A stretch of DNA of 64,000 nucleotides from the NCBI RefSeq assembly GCF_030296835.1, contig NZ_AP027922.1, forward strand, positions 186,001-250,000, in the 5' to 3' direction. The DNA is from Pseudoalteromonas sp. MM1. Its GTDB lineage: Bacteria; Pseudomonadota; Gammaproteobacteria; Enterobacterales; Alteromonadaceae. The notes beneath the pieces are model-generated. The model was not told the DNA's origin. It saw only the letters and a list, made by a program, of their open reading frames with translations, and ran no database searches. Positions 46,297 through 55,600 of this stretch are shown here, in pieces. The position numbers and the translations under genes are program-made. The number at the start of each line of letters is the position of its first letter. Position 1 is the stretch's first letter.

Positions 46297-49041
46297 ATGA
46301 TAATTAACAATAAGTTATCGTTCAACAAGAAAACCGCGCTCAGTATTGCTATTACAGGTATATTGGCAAGCGGCCACGTTGCAGCTCAAGGCGCTGAAGG
46401 TGACACACCGACAGTAGATAAAGATGTTGAGGTTATCGCAGTAACGGGTATTCGCAGCAGCTTACGTTCATCAATGTTAGATAAAAAAGCATCTAATGTT
46501 GTAACTGATGGGATTAAAGCAGAAGATCTTGGTAAATTTCCTGATTTAAACGTAGCAGAGTCTCTGCAACGTATCACAGGTGTAGCCATTGACCGTAGTG
46601 GCGGTGAAGGGCAGGCAGTAACAATTCGTGGTTTTGGCCCGCAATTTAATACGGTACTTGTAAATGGTCGTCAAATTGCGACAGACAGCGCAGGTCGTGA
46701 ATTTAATTTTGATGTACTAGCAGCAGATCAAATCACCGGCGCTGATATTTATAAAAGTAATAGCGCAACACTTCAAGAAGGCGGCATTGGTGGTACGGTA
46801 AACGTAACCACGGCTCGTCCTTTTGATTTTGGTGGCTTACACGTTATTGGTTCAGTTAAGGGTATGTACGAAAGCCTTTCTGAAGAAGTATCGCCATCGG
46901 CTTCATTTTTAGTAAGTAATACCTTTAACGACGACAAGCTCGGTGTGCTTTTTGCTATTACTAATCAGCAACGTAAACTGCAAAACAACCAAATTTTAAC
47001 GGCTGGTTGGCGCGGTGGCCAAACAATCTCTAACCCACAAGACGGCGTACTGTATGACAATGCATATATTCCACGTAACTGGGACCAAGTTGTTGATGAG
47101 CAAGACCGTGAACGTACCAATGCAAGCTTAGTATTACAATATGCACCGTCTGACGATATCACTATTACCGTAGATGGCTTAATTTCAAAATTTGAAGTGG
47201 ACTCATCAGTACGCGATTTAGCGTCTTGGTTTGAACCAGACCGCGTAGGTAGCGCAACAATCGACCCAGAAACGGGTACTTTGCTTACCTTTACGCAAGA
47301 AGTAGGATTAGGTAACGCCAGTGGCAACCCTGCAACTGACTTTGTATCACACACGCGTAACTCACGTGATGTAACTAACAAAGCATTTGGTGTTAACGTT
47401 GACTGGCAAGTAAATGAGTCATTAAAAGCAAAGTTTGATGTGTCTCGCTCAACAGCTGAAAACGACCGTGCAGGTAATGACCGTTTTAACGTAGTGGGTA
47501 TTATTAATAGCTACAGCTTTGATGGTACAGGAAGTATTCCTACCGTACAGCATGATGGGTTTGAAAATGGCTCGCTGCCAGATGCAAGCCTTGCGCGTCT
47601 TCACTATAACGAAGTGGGCAACCAGTTTACTGATGAAGATGAAATTACCGAAATTAAAGCCGATTTTGAATACGTGCCAGACAAAGGCCCAGTTGATCGC
47701 ATTAACTTTGGTGCATATCGTCAAGAACGTGAAAAATCAAGCTTCCAAATTTTTGGTAGCCAATGTCAATTTTGTGGTTACGGCACGCAAGCTCCTATTG
47801 ATGAAATTGATTTTGAAGCGTATTCAGCAAGTAATTACTTCCCAGGTTTAATCGATACATTTTATAGCTACGACGGCGACAAAATGCTTGATTACCTAGC
47901 TGATCAAGGTTTCCCTGTAGAGCCAACATTACAAAATAACCGTTACACAATTAACGAAGATATCACTAGCCTTTACATGGACTTTACCATTGGCTTTGAT
48001 CTAGCTGATATGCCAGTTACGGTTAACATGGGTGCACGTTACTCAGAAACAGATATTGAAGTCGCTGCTGTACAAAGTTTTATCAGTGATGTTATTCCTA
48101 CCTCTGATGCGACTTTATTCCAAAACGTATTTGGCCCAGCAACAGACATTCAAGAAGGGACAAGTTACTCAAACTTACTTCCGTCGTTTAACGTTAAGCT
48201 TGAACTGCAAGATAACATGATTTTACGCTTTGCAGCGTACGACAGTATTACTCGTCCTACAATGTCACAGCTTTCTCCAGCGACAACGTTTAACGAGCCT
48301 CGTCGTCAAAACTTAACAGCAAGTGGTGGTAACCCAGCTCTTAAGCCATTCCAGTCTGAAAACTGGGATATTTCTTACGAGTGGTACTACAACGACGCTA
48401 ACTTATTTAGCTTTGCGGTATTTAGTAAAGAAGTGGATGACTTTATTGTTACCCTAACCGGTGATGAAACATACGACATGACTGACCGTACAGGCCCTGA
48501 TTTTGCGTGTACTACGTGTACTGACCAAACCGATGCAGAGCTTAATGGTAGCTCAGAAGTTTACACTGTAAGTCGTCCGCAAAATGGCGAGTCTGCAACG
48601 GTAACGGGTTACGAAATTGGTGTAACCCACATGTTTGAAAACGGCTTTGGTTTTATTGCTAATGCCACAGTAGTAGATAGCGACATTAGTGTTGGCTCTG
48701 ATACTTCACAAACATTTGCACTTGAAGGCTTAGGCGATTCGCAAAACTTAGTATTGTTCTACGAGCAAGAAAACTGGCAAGCACGTATTGCGTTTAATAA
48801 CCGTGAAGGCTTTTTACGCTTAGTTGATAACGGCTTTAACGGTGAACCAGTGAACGTAGAAACGTACGGTCAATGGGATATTAGTGCAAGCTACGATATC
48901 AACGAAAACTTCACTATTTTTGCCGAAGGCATCAATATTACTGAAGAAGAGCTAGTGCAAACGGGTCGTTTTGCTAATCAAATCTACTCTGTAGAAGATA
49001 ATGGCTCACGTTACGCGTTTGGTATTCGCGGTACGTTTTAA
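46297..49041 (+). CDS. TonB-dependent outer membrane receptor
   Basis: A 914-residue outer-membrane transporter of the TonB-dependent type common in sugar loci of Alteromonadales, Xanthomonas and Caulobacter. Signal peptide ends at HVAAQGAE. A TonB-box-like EVIAVTGIR precedes the plug domain (about 55-175: NVAESLQRITGVAIDR, QAVTIRGFGPQFNTVLVNGR, GGIGGTVNVTTARPFD). A 22-strand barrel follows to the C-terminal aromatic RYAFGIRGTF. Context (GalM, GH36, symporter) suggests alpha-galactosides such as melibiose- or raffinose-type oligosaccharides as cargo. AGGAG precedes the ATG. Confidence 0.93.
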   Translation: MIINNKLSFNKKTALSIAITGILASGHVAAQGAEGDTPTVDKDVEVIAVTGIRSSLRSSMLDKKASNVVTDGIKAEDLGKFPDLNVAESLQRITGVAIDRSGGEGQAVTIRGFGPQFNTVLVNGRQIATDSAGREFNFDVLAADQITGADIYKSNSATLQEGGIGGTVNVTTARPFDFGGLHVIGSVKGMYESLSEEVSPSASFLVSNTFNDDKLGVLFAITNQQRKLQNNQILTAGWRGGQTISNPQDGVLYDNAYIPRNWDQVVDEQDRERTNASLVLQYAPSDDITITVDGLISKFEVDSSVRDLASWFEPDRVGSATIDPETGTLLTFTQEVGLGNASGNPATDFVSHTRNSRDVTNKAFGVNVDWQVNESLKAKFDVSRSTAENDRAGNDRFNVVGIINSYSFDGTGSIPTVQHDGFENGSLPDASLARLHYNEVGNQFTDEDEITEIKADFEYVPDKGPVDRINFGAYRQEREKSSFQIFGSQCQFCGYGTQAPIDEIDFEAYSASNYFPGLIDTFYSYDGDKMLDYLADQGFPVEPTLQNNRYTINEDITSLYMDFTIGFDLADMPVTVNMGARYSETDIEVAAVQSFISDVIPTSDATLFQNVFGPATDIQEGTSYSNLLPSFNVKLELQDNMILRFAAYDSITRPTMSQLSPATTFNEPRRQNLTASGGNPALKPFQSENWDISYEWYYNDANLFSFAVFSKEVDDFIVTLTGDETYDMTDRTGPDFACTTCTDQTDAELNGSSEVYTVSRPQNGESATVTGYEIGVTHMFENGFGFIANATVVDSDISVGSDTSQTFALEGLGDSQNLVLFYEQENWQARIAFNNREGFLRLVDNGFNGEPVNVETYGQWDISASYDINENFTIFAEGINITEEELVQTGRFANQIYSVEDNGSRYAFGIRGTF

Positions 49042-49146
49042 TTGATAGCTGAGGCAGTGATTGCCTCTTAGTTTTCATTGCCGTGCATTATAAGTACTGT
49101 TACTAATAAAGTTAGTAGCTAATTTGCACAGAATGAGACTAATTTA

Positions 49147-49172
49147 AACAAATGCCCGAAAGGGCATTTGTT
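49147..49172 (+). promoter_or_regulatory. Hairpin with GAAA tetraloop between receptor and halogenase genes
   Basis: AACAAATGCCC (49147-49157), loop GAAA, GGGCATTTGTT (49162-49172): an 11-bp perfect stem with a stable GNRA loop. There is no T-run, so it is more likely a 3'-end stabiliser or partial terminator that lowers expression after the receptor gene. Confidence 0.6.
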
Positions 49173-49214
49173 GTCTAACCGGTTATCAATAAAATACTCA
49201 AAGAGTAGTCCGTT

Positions 49215-50741
49215 ATGAATAAAACAATAAAAACAATTGCCGTAATTGGTGGTGGCACAGCAGGATGGCTGAGCGCTGCAATTATTGCTTCGTATCACCA
49301 AGGTAATAAGGGTGATGGCTTAAAAGTGATGTTGGTAGAATCATCTGATATTCCAACAATTGGTGTAGGTGAAGGTACCTGGCCCACTATGAAAAACACG
49401 CTTCAGCAAATTGGTTTGCGAGAAGTAGATGTATTTAAAGCCTGTAATGCCACCTTTAAACAAGGCGGTAAATTTGTAAACTGGACGCATGGCAACAACG
49501 ATTTTTACTACCATCCCTTTACAGTGCCGCTAGGCTACGGCCGTATAGATTTAGCCCCCTATTTAGATAATGTTGAAAACTTTGCTCAGCAAACTAATTT
49601 TCAGCACGATATTTGCGAAGCAAACCTAGCACCAAGAGGCATTGCGCAAGGCGAGTATCAAGCTAATTGTAATTACGCATACCATTTAGATGCAGGTGCT
49701 TTTGCCGAGCTATTAAAGCAACATTGTAAGAGCAAACTAGGCATTGAGCACATTATTGGCACCGTTGATCAGGTAAAGCTTGATGAAAATGGTGCTATAG
49801 ACACCCTTACCTTAAAAGATCAAACCCGCACCATAAACGCCGATTTATACATAGACTGCACGGGTTTTTCATCGCTGTTATTAGGCCAAGCCCTTAACGT
49901 GCCATTTAAAAAAATGGATCACGTATTATTTAACGACAGCGCCCTAGCTATGCAAGTCCCCTACGAAGAAGGTGATGAGTCACTGGCCAGCCATACTATT
50001 GCCACCGCACAAAATGCTGGGTGGATTTGGGATATAGGCCTAACGCATCGCCGTGGTGTTGGGCATGTATATTCAAGCAAGTTTTTATCAGACGAAGAAG
50101 CCGAGCAAAACTTACGTAACTATTTAGGCGATGCCGCTAAAGGTTTAACTGCACGAAAAATAAGTTTTGAGTCGGGTTACAGAGAAAAGTTTTGGCACAA
50201 AAACTGTGTTGCAGTGGGGATGTCGGCAGGGTTTGTAGAGCCGCTTGAGGCAACCGCCATTATGTTGGTTGAGATTTCGTCTCGCTTTGTAGCAGAGCAC
50301 ATGCCAGCCGATACTCAAGTAATGCCGATTGTTGCAAAGCGCTTTAATGAGCAAATGGATTACCGCTGGCAGCGTATTATCGACTTTTTAAAGCTGCACT
50401 ATATGCTTACTAAACGCCCTGAACCCTATTGGCAAGCGCATGTAGAGCCAGAGTCTATTCCACAAAGTTTACAAGAAGACTTATTACTTTGGGGAACTCG
50501 AGGCCCACTTATTCAAGATTTTCATGGCGCGTTAGAGCTATTTCCTGCAGCTAGCTACCAGTATGTTTTATACGGTATGGGCTTTAAGCCCGACTTTACT
50601 AAGCAAGCGTATTTGTACTCAAACGATGCGCAAGCAAATCAAATAATTGAACGTAACAGCCAGCTTACACAGCAGATGTTGCAAACGTTGCCGCCTCACC
50701 GTGCTTACATAGAGCAGTGGCTTGCGGCTAACCCAGTTTAA
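49215..50741 (+). CDS. Tryptophan-halogenase-like flavoprotein
   Basis: A 508-residue protein of the flavin-dependent tryptophan halogenase family. FAD loop GGGTAGWLSAA at residues 12-22; Lys82 in ATFKQGGKF aligns with catalytic Lys79 of PrnA/RebH; GVGEGTWPTM is the second FAD motif. The WxWxIP signature of true halogenases reads WIWDIGL, so the proline is missing. Homologues sit beside TonB receptors and SapC in sugar loci of marine bacteria, where their reaction is unknown; a role in modifying or sensing the carbohydrate system is speculation. The gene is followed 12 bases later by SapC. Confidence 0.9.
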   Translation: MNKTIKTIAVIGGGTAGWLSAAIIASYHQGNKGDGLKVMLVESSDIPTIGVGEGTWPTMKNTLQQIGLREVDVFKACNATFKQGGKFVNWTHGNNDFYYHPFTVPLGYGRIDLAPYLDNVENFAQQTNFQHDICEANLAPRGIAQGEYQANCNYAYHLDAGAFAELLKQHCKSKLGIEHIIGTVDQVKLDENGAIDTLTLKDQTRTINADLYIDCTGFSSLLLGQALNVPFKKMDHVLFNDSALAMQVPYEEGDESLASHTIATAQNAGWIWDIGLTHRRGVGHVYSSKFLSDEEAEQNLRNYLGDAAKGLTARKISFESGYREKFWHKNCVAVGMSAGFVEPLEATAIMLVEISSRFVAEHMPADTQVMPIVAKRFNEQMDYRWQRIIDFLKLHYMLTKRPEPYWQAHVEPESIPQSLQEDLLLWGTRGPLIQDFHGALELFPAASYQYVLYGMGFKPDFTKQAYLYSNDAQANQIIERNSQLTQQMLQTLPPHRAYIEQWLAANPV

Positions 50742-50753
50742 GGATGTGTAACT

Positions 50754-51515
50754 ATGGCAATGAGTGAACTATCAAATACTCAACACCAAGCAATAAAAAT
50801 TAACCCTAATGCGGGTGTTGAATACGCAAAAACACAGCATTTAGTTAATCTACGTGCAAACGAAGTGGCAAAATCAGCCTGCGATTTACCTATTTTTTTA
50901 GCGCGTAACGCACATAATGGCAGCCACACCATTTCGGGCTTAACCAGCTTTAGTGCTGGGCAAAGTTTATTTGTGAGTAACAATCAATGGCAAGCGCTGT
51001 ACGCGCCTGTGTGCATGCAAACCCAGCCACTTTATTTACTCACTCGTGAGGCAAATAGCAGTGATTACTTTATTGCTATTGATGAGCAAAGCTCAGCCGT
51101 TAATACCCAGCAAGGCGAGTCGCTATTTGATGCCAAAGGCAACCCAAGCCTGTATTTAACTGCGCAGCAAAAGCTACTCGAAAGCGATTTAAAAAATGAT
51201 TACCAAACGTATCAATTTACTCAAGAAATTGCCCGTTTAGGACTAATTAAAAACATAGATATTGTTTTGCAGTTTGAGCAAGGCGAGGCGCAAACTATAC
51301 AAGGTTTGAGCACCGTTGATGAAGACAAACTGCAAACTTTAGACAGCGATACCATTGCCAATTTACACAAACAAGGTTATTTAAGCGTACTTAACAGCAT
51401 GCTTATTTCGTTGTTTCAGTTAAATGCGTTAGTAAAGCGTCATAACCAGCATCCTGAACTTATGCCATTAAAGCAAATTAAGTTAGAACTAAGTCGAGAT
51501 GCACACGCACTGTAA
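50754..51515 (+). CDS. SapC family protein
   Basis: A 253-residue soluble protein of the SapC family. No signal peptide is present in this copy. The repeated pairing of SapC with halogenase-like flavoproteins and TonB receptors suggests a shared task, but none is established. Segments HTISGLTSFSAGQSLFVSN and GNPSLYLTAQQKLLESDL are typical of the family. The start has only a weak ribosome-binding site (AAGGATG about nine bases before); ATG at 50760 is an alternative. It is 12 bases after the halogenase gene and 80 before the symporter. Confidence 0.82.
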   Translation: MAMSELSNTQHQAIKINPNAGVEYAKTQHLVNLRANEVAKSACDLPIFLARNAHNGSHTISGLTSFSAGQSLFVSNNQWQALYAPVCMQTQPLYLLTREANSSDYFIAIDEQSSAVNTQQGESLFDAKGNPSLYLTAQQKLLESDLKNDYQTYQFTQEIARLGLIKNIDIVLQFEQGEAQTIQGLSTVDEDKLQTLDSDTIANLHKQGYLSVLNSMLISLFQLNALVKRHNQHPELMPLKQIKLELSRDAHAL

Positions 51516-51595
51516 GGTGCAATTTATTTTTAGCCTTCATAGGTTAAAACGTTCACATAGACAGACATTGCGTTTAACGCGCTGGAGACACACAC

Positions 51596-53074
51596 ATGTC
51601 AGACAACATTTTGCAGTTAGTGGTTTTTTTCTTTGTAACCGCTTTAATTGGTGGACTTACATATTGGAAGTGCCGAGGCCAAAACCGTAATAGTGGTGAT
51701 AATCAAACAAAAGAGTATTTTTTAGCGGGCGGTGGCCTTACTTGGATGTTTGTTGCAGGCTCAATTACGCTCACAAATTTGAGTACCGACCAGCTGGTGG
51801 GCATGAATGGCAATCAAATGGCCTTGCTCGTATGGTGGGAATTAGCAGCTATTTTAGGGCTTATTATTTTAGCCAAAGTATTTATTCCTGTTTATTACAA
51901 GTACAACTGTACTACCACTACAGAGCTGTTAGAAAAACGCTACAACAATAAGCATATTCGTGCTGTTATTGGTGGCTTATTCTTTTTAGGTAACGCACTA
52001 ATTTACATGCCTGCGGTTATTTATTCTGGTGCGCTATTTATGCAAACCATGTTTAAAGTTGATATTCCGTTAATGTACATAGCGACCGCATTTGCATTGG
52101 TAGGCGCTATTTATGCATTTTTTGGTGGCTTACGCGCGGTTGCTGTATCAGATACTTATAATGGTTTATTAGTGTTAGGTATGGCAATACTGGTCGTGTT
52201 TTTAGCGCTTAATGCGATTGATTACGACTTTAGCGGTATTCCACAAGAGCGCTTAACATTAATTGGTGATGCTGACTCGCCAATCCCTTGGCCTACGCTG
52301 TTAACCGGCATGATCTTTATTCAAATGTATTATTGGGGTACTAACCAAACCATTACCCAGCGTGCTATGGCTGCACCTAATGTTAAAGAAGCGCAAAAAG
52401 GGATATTTGCAGCAGCGGGTATTCGCTTTTTAATTGTACCGGCGATTGTGGTGCTACCAGGTATTATTTCGTACAAACTATATGGCGACATTGGCGATGC
52501 AGCCTATGGCCGAATTGTAGGTGATGTAATGCCTGCATGGTTAACGGGTGTGTTTGCCGCAGCAATGGCGGCGGCGGTACTTTCTACTTATAACAGCTTA
52601 TTAAACTCGGCTACGGCACTTTATGTGTGTGATATTCACGAAGCGTACTTTAATAAAGAGCCAAGCGTAGTAAAGCTAAGTGGTTACGTTACGTTGTTAC
52701 TTACTAGTTTAACGCTTGTGCTTGTGCCAATTTATCAGCAAGCCGACAGCATTATTAACTTACTACAACAGTTAAACGGCTTATTAAGTATGCCTATATT
52801 CTCAATTTTTGTAGTGGGCTTATTGTTTAAAAATGTGGATGCGCGTGCAGGTATTGCCGCAGTAATTTTAGGCGTGGTTATGTATGGCATGCTAACGTTT
52901 AAAAATTCACCGCTACATACTGAACTACACTATATTCACTTAATGCCAATTACACTTATTGTATGTGTAGCCTTTGCGTTAATCGTTAATAAAGTAGTGT
53001 TTGGTTTAAATGCACAGTGGGCAGGCAAAACACCTGCTATTGAAGATACGCCACAAGTGCACGCACCAAAATAA
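51596..53074 (+). CDS. Sodium/solute symporter (SSS family), probable galactose transporter
   Basis: A 492-residue inner-membrane protein with about 13-14 helices. Family marks: ITLTNLSTDQLVGMNGNQ near helix 2, FFGGLRAVAVSDTYNG, MIFIQMYYWGTNQTITQRAMAAP and FAAAMAAAVLSTYNSLLNSATALYVCDI, which match the SGLT-type sodium and sugar binding region. In this locus it most likely carries galactose or a galactoside from the periplasm into the cell. GGAG precedes the ATG. A strong terminator follows, so galM-to-symporter genes may be one or two transcription units ending here. Confidence 0.93.
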   Translation: MSDNILQLVVFFFVTALIGGLTYWKCRGQNRNSGDNQTKEYFLAGGGLTWMFVAGSITLTNLSTDQLVGMNGNQMALLVWWELAAILGLIILAKVFIPVYYKYNCTTTTELLEKRYNNKHIRAVIGGLFFLGNALIYMPAVIYSGALFMQTMFKVDIPLMYIATAFALVGAIYAFFGGLRAVAVSDTYNGLLVLGMAILVVFLALNAIDYDFSGIPQERLTLIGDADSPIPWPTLLTGMIFIQMYYWGTNQTITQRAMAAPNVKEAQKGIFAAAGIRFLIVPAIVVLPGIISYKLYGDIGDAAYGRIVGDVMPAWLTGVFAAAMAAAVLSTYNSLLNSATALYVCDIHEAYFNKEPSVVKLSGYVTLLLTSLTLVLVPIYQQADSIINLLQQLNGLLSMPIFSIFVVGLLFKNVDARAGIAAVILGVVMYGMLTFKNSPLHTELHYIHLMPITLIVCVAFALIVNKVVFGLNAQWAGKTPAIEDTPQVHAPK

Positions 53075-53123
53075 TCAGCAGTAAAAGTTAAGTCACTTTT
53101 TACTAGCCAGTTAACACATTACT

Positions 53124-53156
53124 AAATCGGCCTAAGGTAACTTAGGCCGATTTTTA
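53124..53156 (+). terminator. Rho-independent terminator after the symporter gene
   Basis: AAATCGGCCTAAG (53124-53136), loop GTAA, CTTAGGCCGATTT (53141-53153), then more T. A 13-bp perfect stem. Confidence 0.92.
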
Positions 53157-53160
53157 TTTA

Positions 53161-53403
53161 TTCAAATAACCTACACTGTAGATAATAGCCATGATTAAGT
53201 ATTACCGCGGATTGGTATAACTGGTATAGCCAGTAATAATATTGACTAAAATACAGCGTAAACACTATCTAAAAGTAATTTGTATGATATATACTATTAT
53301 TTTAAAATCACTGACTGCAATTTGATGCAGTAAACAGCGAGTAAGCACACATATTATGTACTCGCGTATTAAACTCATCTTCATTAAAGAGGACAGGAGA
53401 ATC
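53161..53403 (+). promoter_or_regulatory. Upstream region of the alpha-galactosidase gene
   Basis: Contains ACTGG (53220-53224) and CCAGT (53230-53234) around a five-base spacer, with GGTATA repeated nine bases apart (53215, 53224). Further on TATGATATATACTA (53283-53296) shares TATATATCATA, on the other strand, with the region upstream of the gntR gene. Promoter boxes could not be chosen with confidence. Confidence 0.35.
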
Positions 53404-55536
53404 ATGGCTGATATTAAACCATTCTTTCGATTAGACAGCGCAAACAGCACCGTTATTTTCGACTGCCAGAGCAAAACACCGGCATTACTTTATTTTGGTA
53501 AGCGCCTATCTGAGCAAACAACTGAAACAATGCTAACTCAGCTTGCGACTCGTCAGGAAGTAAAATGTGCCGTGGTTGAAGAAGCACCTATTTCTCTTTC
53601 TCCGCTATTAGGTGAAGGCTTTACTGGCGCTCCGGGCCTAGAGCTATCAAACGATTCTATTGCTTGGTCTGTAGGGCCAAAGCTTCAAGAGGTTCGCCAG
53701 CCCTCTGCGTCAACCCTTGAGTTTTTGAGCGTAGATGAACTTCGCGGTATTGAAGTTGTGCACAGCATTACACTTGATAGCACTACCGATGTGCTTAGTG
53801 CGCACACGGTTTTAACAAATTTAAGTGACTCACCTTTAAGCGTTAACTTTTGTGCCGCACCTACATTTCAATTACCAGATAGCATGAACAAGCTAGTGAG
53901 CTTTGAAGGGCGTTGGTCTAACGAATTTCAACGCCAATCGGTTGATTTAGTGCTAGGCAGCTTTGTTCGCGAAAACCGTAAAGGTAAAACCTCGCACGAT
54001 GTATTCCCTGGTTTACTAGTACACGCTGAAGGCGCAGGCGAGCAACAAGGTGAGTGTTACGGCTTTCATTTAGGTTGGAGCGGTAACAACAAGCTACGTG
54101 CAGAGCTACTACCTGAAGGGCGCCGTTATGTGCAAATGGGTGAGTTATTATTACCTGGTGAGCTAACCCTTGCTAAAGGTCAAACGTATCAAAGCCCAAG
54201 TATTTATGGCTCGTTTTCGAGCGACGGTTTTAGTGCGCTGTCGCGTAATTTTCATCGTTTTGTTAAAGCAAACTTGTTAACTCAGGCACAGCGCGAAAAA
54301 ACACGCCCAGTGCATTACAACACGTGGGAAGGCATTTACTTTGACCACGATGTAGACACACTTAAACAGCTAGCCGACAAAGTAGCGCCATTAGGTGTTG
54401 AGCGTTTTGTATTGGACGATGGTTGGTTTAAAGGTCGCCGTGGTGATTACGCAGGCCTTGGTGATTGGACGGTAGATTATGAAATTTACCCAGATGGCTT
54501 ATCGCCAGTGATTGACCATGTAAACAGCTTAGGCATGGAGTTTGGTATTTGGTTTGAACCTGAAATGGTAAACCCAGATAGCGATTTATACCGCGCTCAC
54601 CCTGATTGGGTATTGGGCTCAGAAAATAACGAGCAACTTAGTTTTAGAAACCAGCTTGTGCTTGATTTAACGCGTACTGAGGTTGTTGAGTACTTATACA
54701 AAGCCATTGACGACATTTTAGTTGAATACCCAACAATTAAGTATATTAAATGGGATATGAACCGCGATATAAACCACGCGGGTAACTTCTCAGGCAAGCC
54801 AGCAGTTCATCAGCAAACACTGGCACTGTACCGTTTAATTGACCGTATTAAAGCGGCGCACCCAGGTCTTGAAATAGAAAGCTGTTCATCAGGTGGTGCC
54901 CGTGTAGATTACGGCGTGCTAGCACACACAGATCGTGTATGGACGTCAGATTCTAACGATGCGCTTGATCGTCTTGAAATTCAACGCGGTTGTTCGTTCT
55001 TCTTCCCATCGTCGGTTATGGGTGCACACGTAGGCCCGCGCGATTGTCATATTACAGGTCGTAATGTCAGTATTGAAATGCGTGCAGCGGTATCACTGTT
55101 TGGCCACATGGGTATTGAAATGGACCCACGTGAATTGACCGAACATGAATACAACGCCCTTAAAGCGGCCATTGCGCTGCACAAAGAGCACCGTGATTTT
55201 ATTCATGCTGCCGATTTATATCGCCTCGATAGCGACGATTTATCAATTAACTTTGGTTTAATCGACGAGCAAAAATCAAAAGCGTTATTTGCGTATAACA
55301 GTGTACGCGAAACACCACGTACTGCGCCTAATAAGCTTCGTTTCGTTGGTTTAGATGCAGATACACAGTACACACTTAATTTAGTGTGGCCTGTAAAATT
55401 TGAAGAGTACCGCCCTTCGTCTATTGCTGCCGTTAACGGGCAAACATTTACCGGTGAAGCGTTGATGGAATTTGGCCTACAAATGCCAATTTCATTCCCG
55501 CAAACATCACTTATTTTTGAGCTAAACAAAGCTTAA
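53404..55536 (+). CDS. Alpha-galactosidase (glycoside hydrolase family 36)
   Basis: A 710-residue GH36 enzyme that releases terminal alpha-galactose with retention. N-terminal beta-supersandwich, central TIM barrel with VLDDGWFKGRRGD and GIWFEPEMVNPDSDL. The nucleophile is Asp451 in KWDMNRD and the acid/base is Asp516 in WTSDSNDALDR; CSSGGARVDYG lies between. No signal peptide, so it acts in the cytoplasm on imported galactosides. ATG 53404 is chosen because AGGAG stands five bases before it; an upstream ATG at 53356 adds 16 residues foreign to the family. Tetrameric GH36 enzymes have about this length (700-740). Confidence 0.95.
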   Translation: MADIKPFFRLDSANSTVIFDCQSKTPALLYFGKRLSEQTTETMLTQLATRQEVKCAVVEEAPISLSPLLGEGFTGAPGLELSNDSIAWSVGPKLQEVRQPSASTLEFLSVDELRGIEVVHSITLDSTTDVLSAHTVLTNLSDSPLSVNFCAAPTFQLPDSMNKLVSFEGRWSNEFQRQSVDLVLGSFVRENRKGKTSHDVFPGLLVHAEGAGEQQGECYGFHLGWSGNNKLRAELLPEGRRYVQMGELLLPGELTLAKGQTYQSPSIYGSFSSDGFSALSRNFHRFVKANLLTQAQREKTRPVHYNTWEGIYFDHDVDTLKQLADKVAPLGVERFVLDDGWFKGRRGDYAGLGDWTVDYEIYPDGLSPVIDHVNSLGMEFGIWFEPEMVNPDSDLYRAHPDWVLGSENNEQLSFRNQLVLDLTRTEVVEYLYKAIDDILVEYPTIKYIKWDMNRDINHAGNFSGKPAVHQQTLALYRLIDRIKAAHPGLEIESCSSGGARVDYGVLAHTDRVWTSDSNDALDRLEIQRGCSFFFPSSVMGAHVGPRDCHITGRNVSIEMRAAVSLFGHMGIEMDPRELTEHEYNALKAAIALHKEHRDFIHAADLYRLDSDDLSINFGLIDEQKSKALFAYNSVRETPRTAPNKLRFVGLDADTQYTLNLVWPVKFEEYRPSSIAAVNGQTFTGEALMEFGLQMPISFPQTSLIFELNKA

Positions 55537-55551
55537 AATATAATAAGCAGT

Positions 55552-55580
55552 AAAAAGGGAGCTAATTAGCTCCCTTTTTT
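55552..55580. terminator. Bidirectional terminator between alpha-galactosidase and gntR-type gene
   Basis: A 28-base perfect palindrome: AAAAAGGGAGCTAA (55552-55565) and TTAGCTCCCTTTTT (55566-55579). Works for both convergent genes. Confidence 0.88.
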
Positions 55581-55600
55581 AATGGTGTTTTTTTAAGCCA

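Noticed and set aside
46965..47381. 138-codon minus-strand open frame inside the TonB receptor gene
   Set aside because: Antisense to a clearly coding barrel region; no ribosome-binding site.
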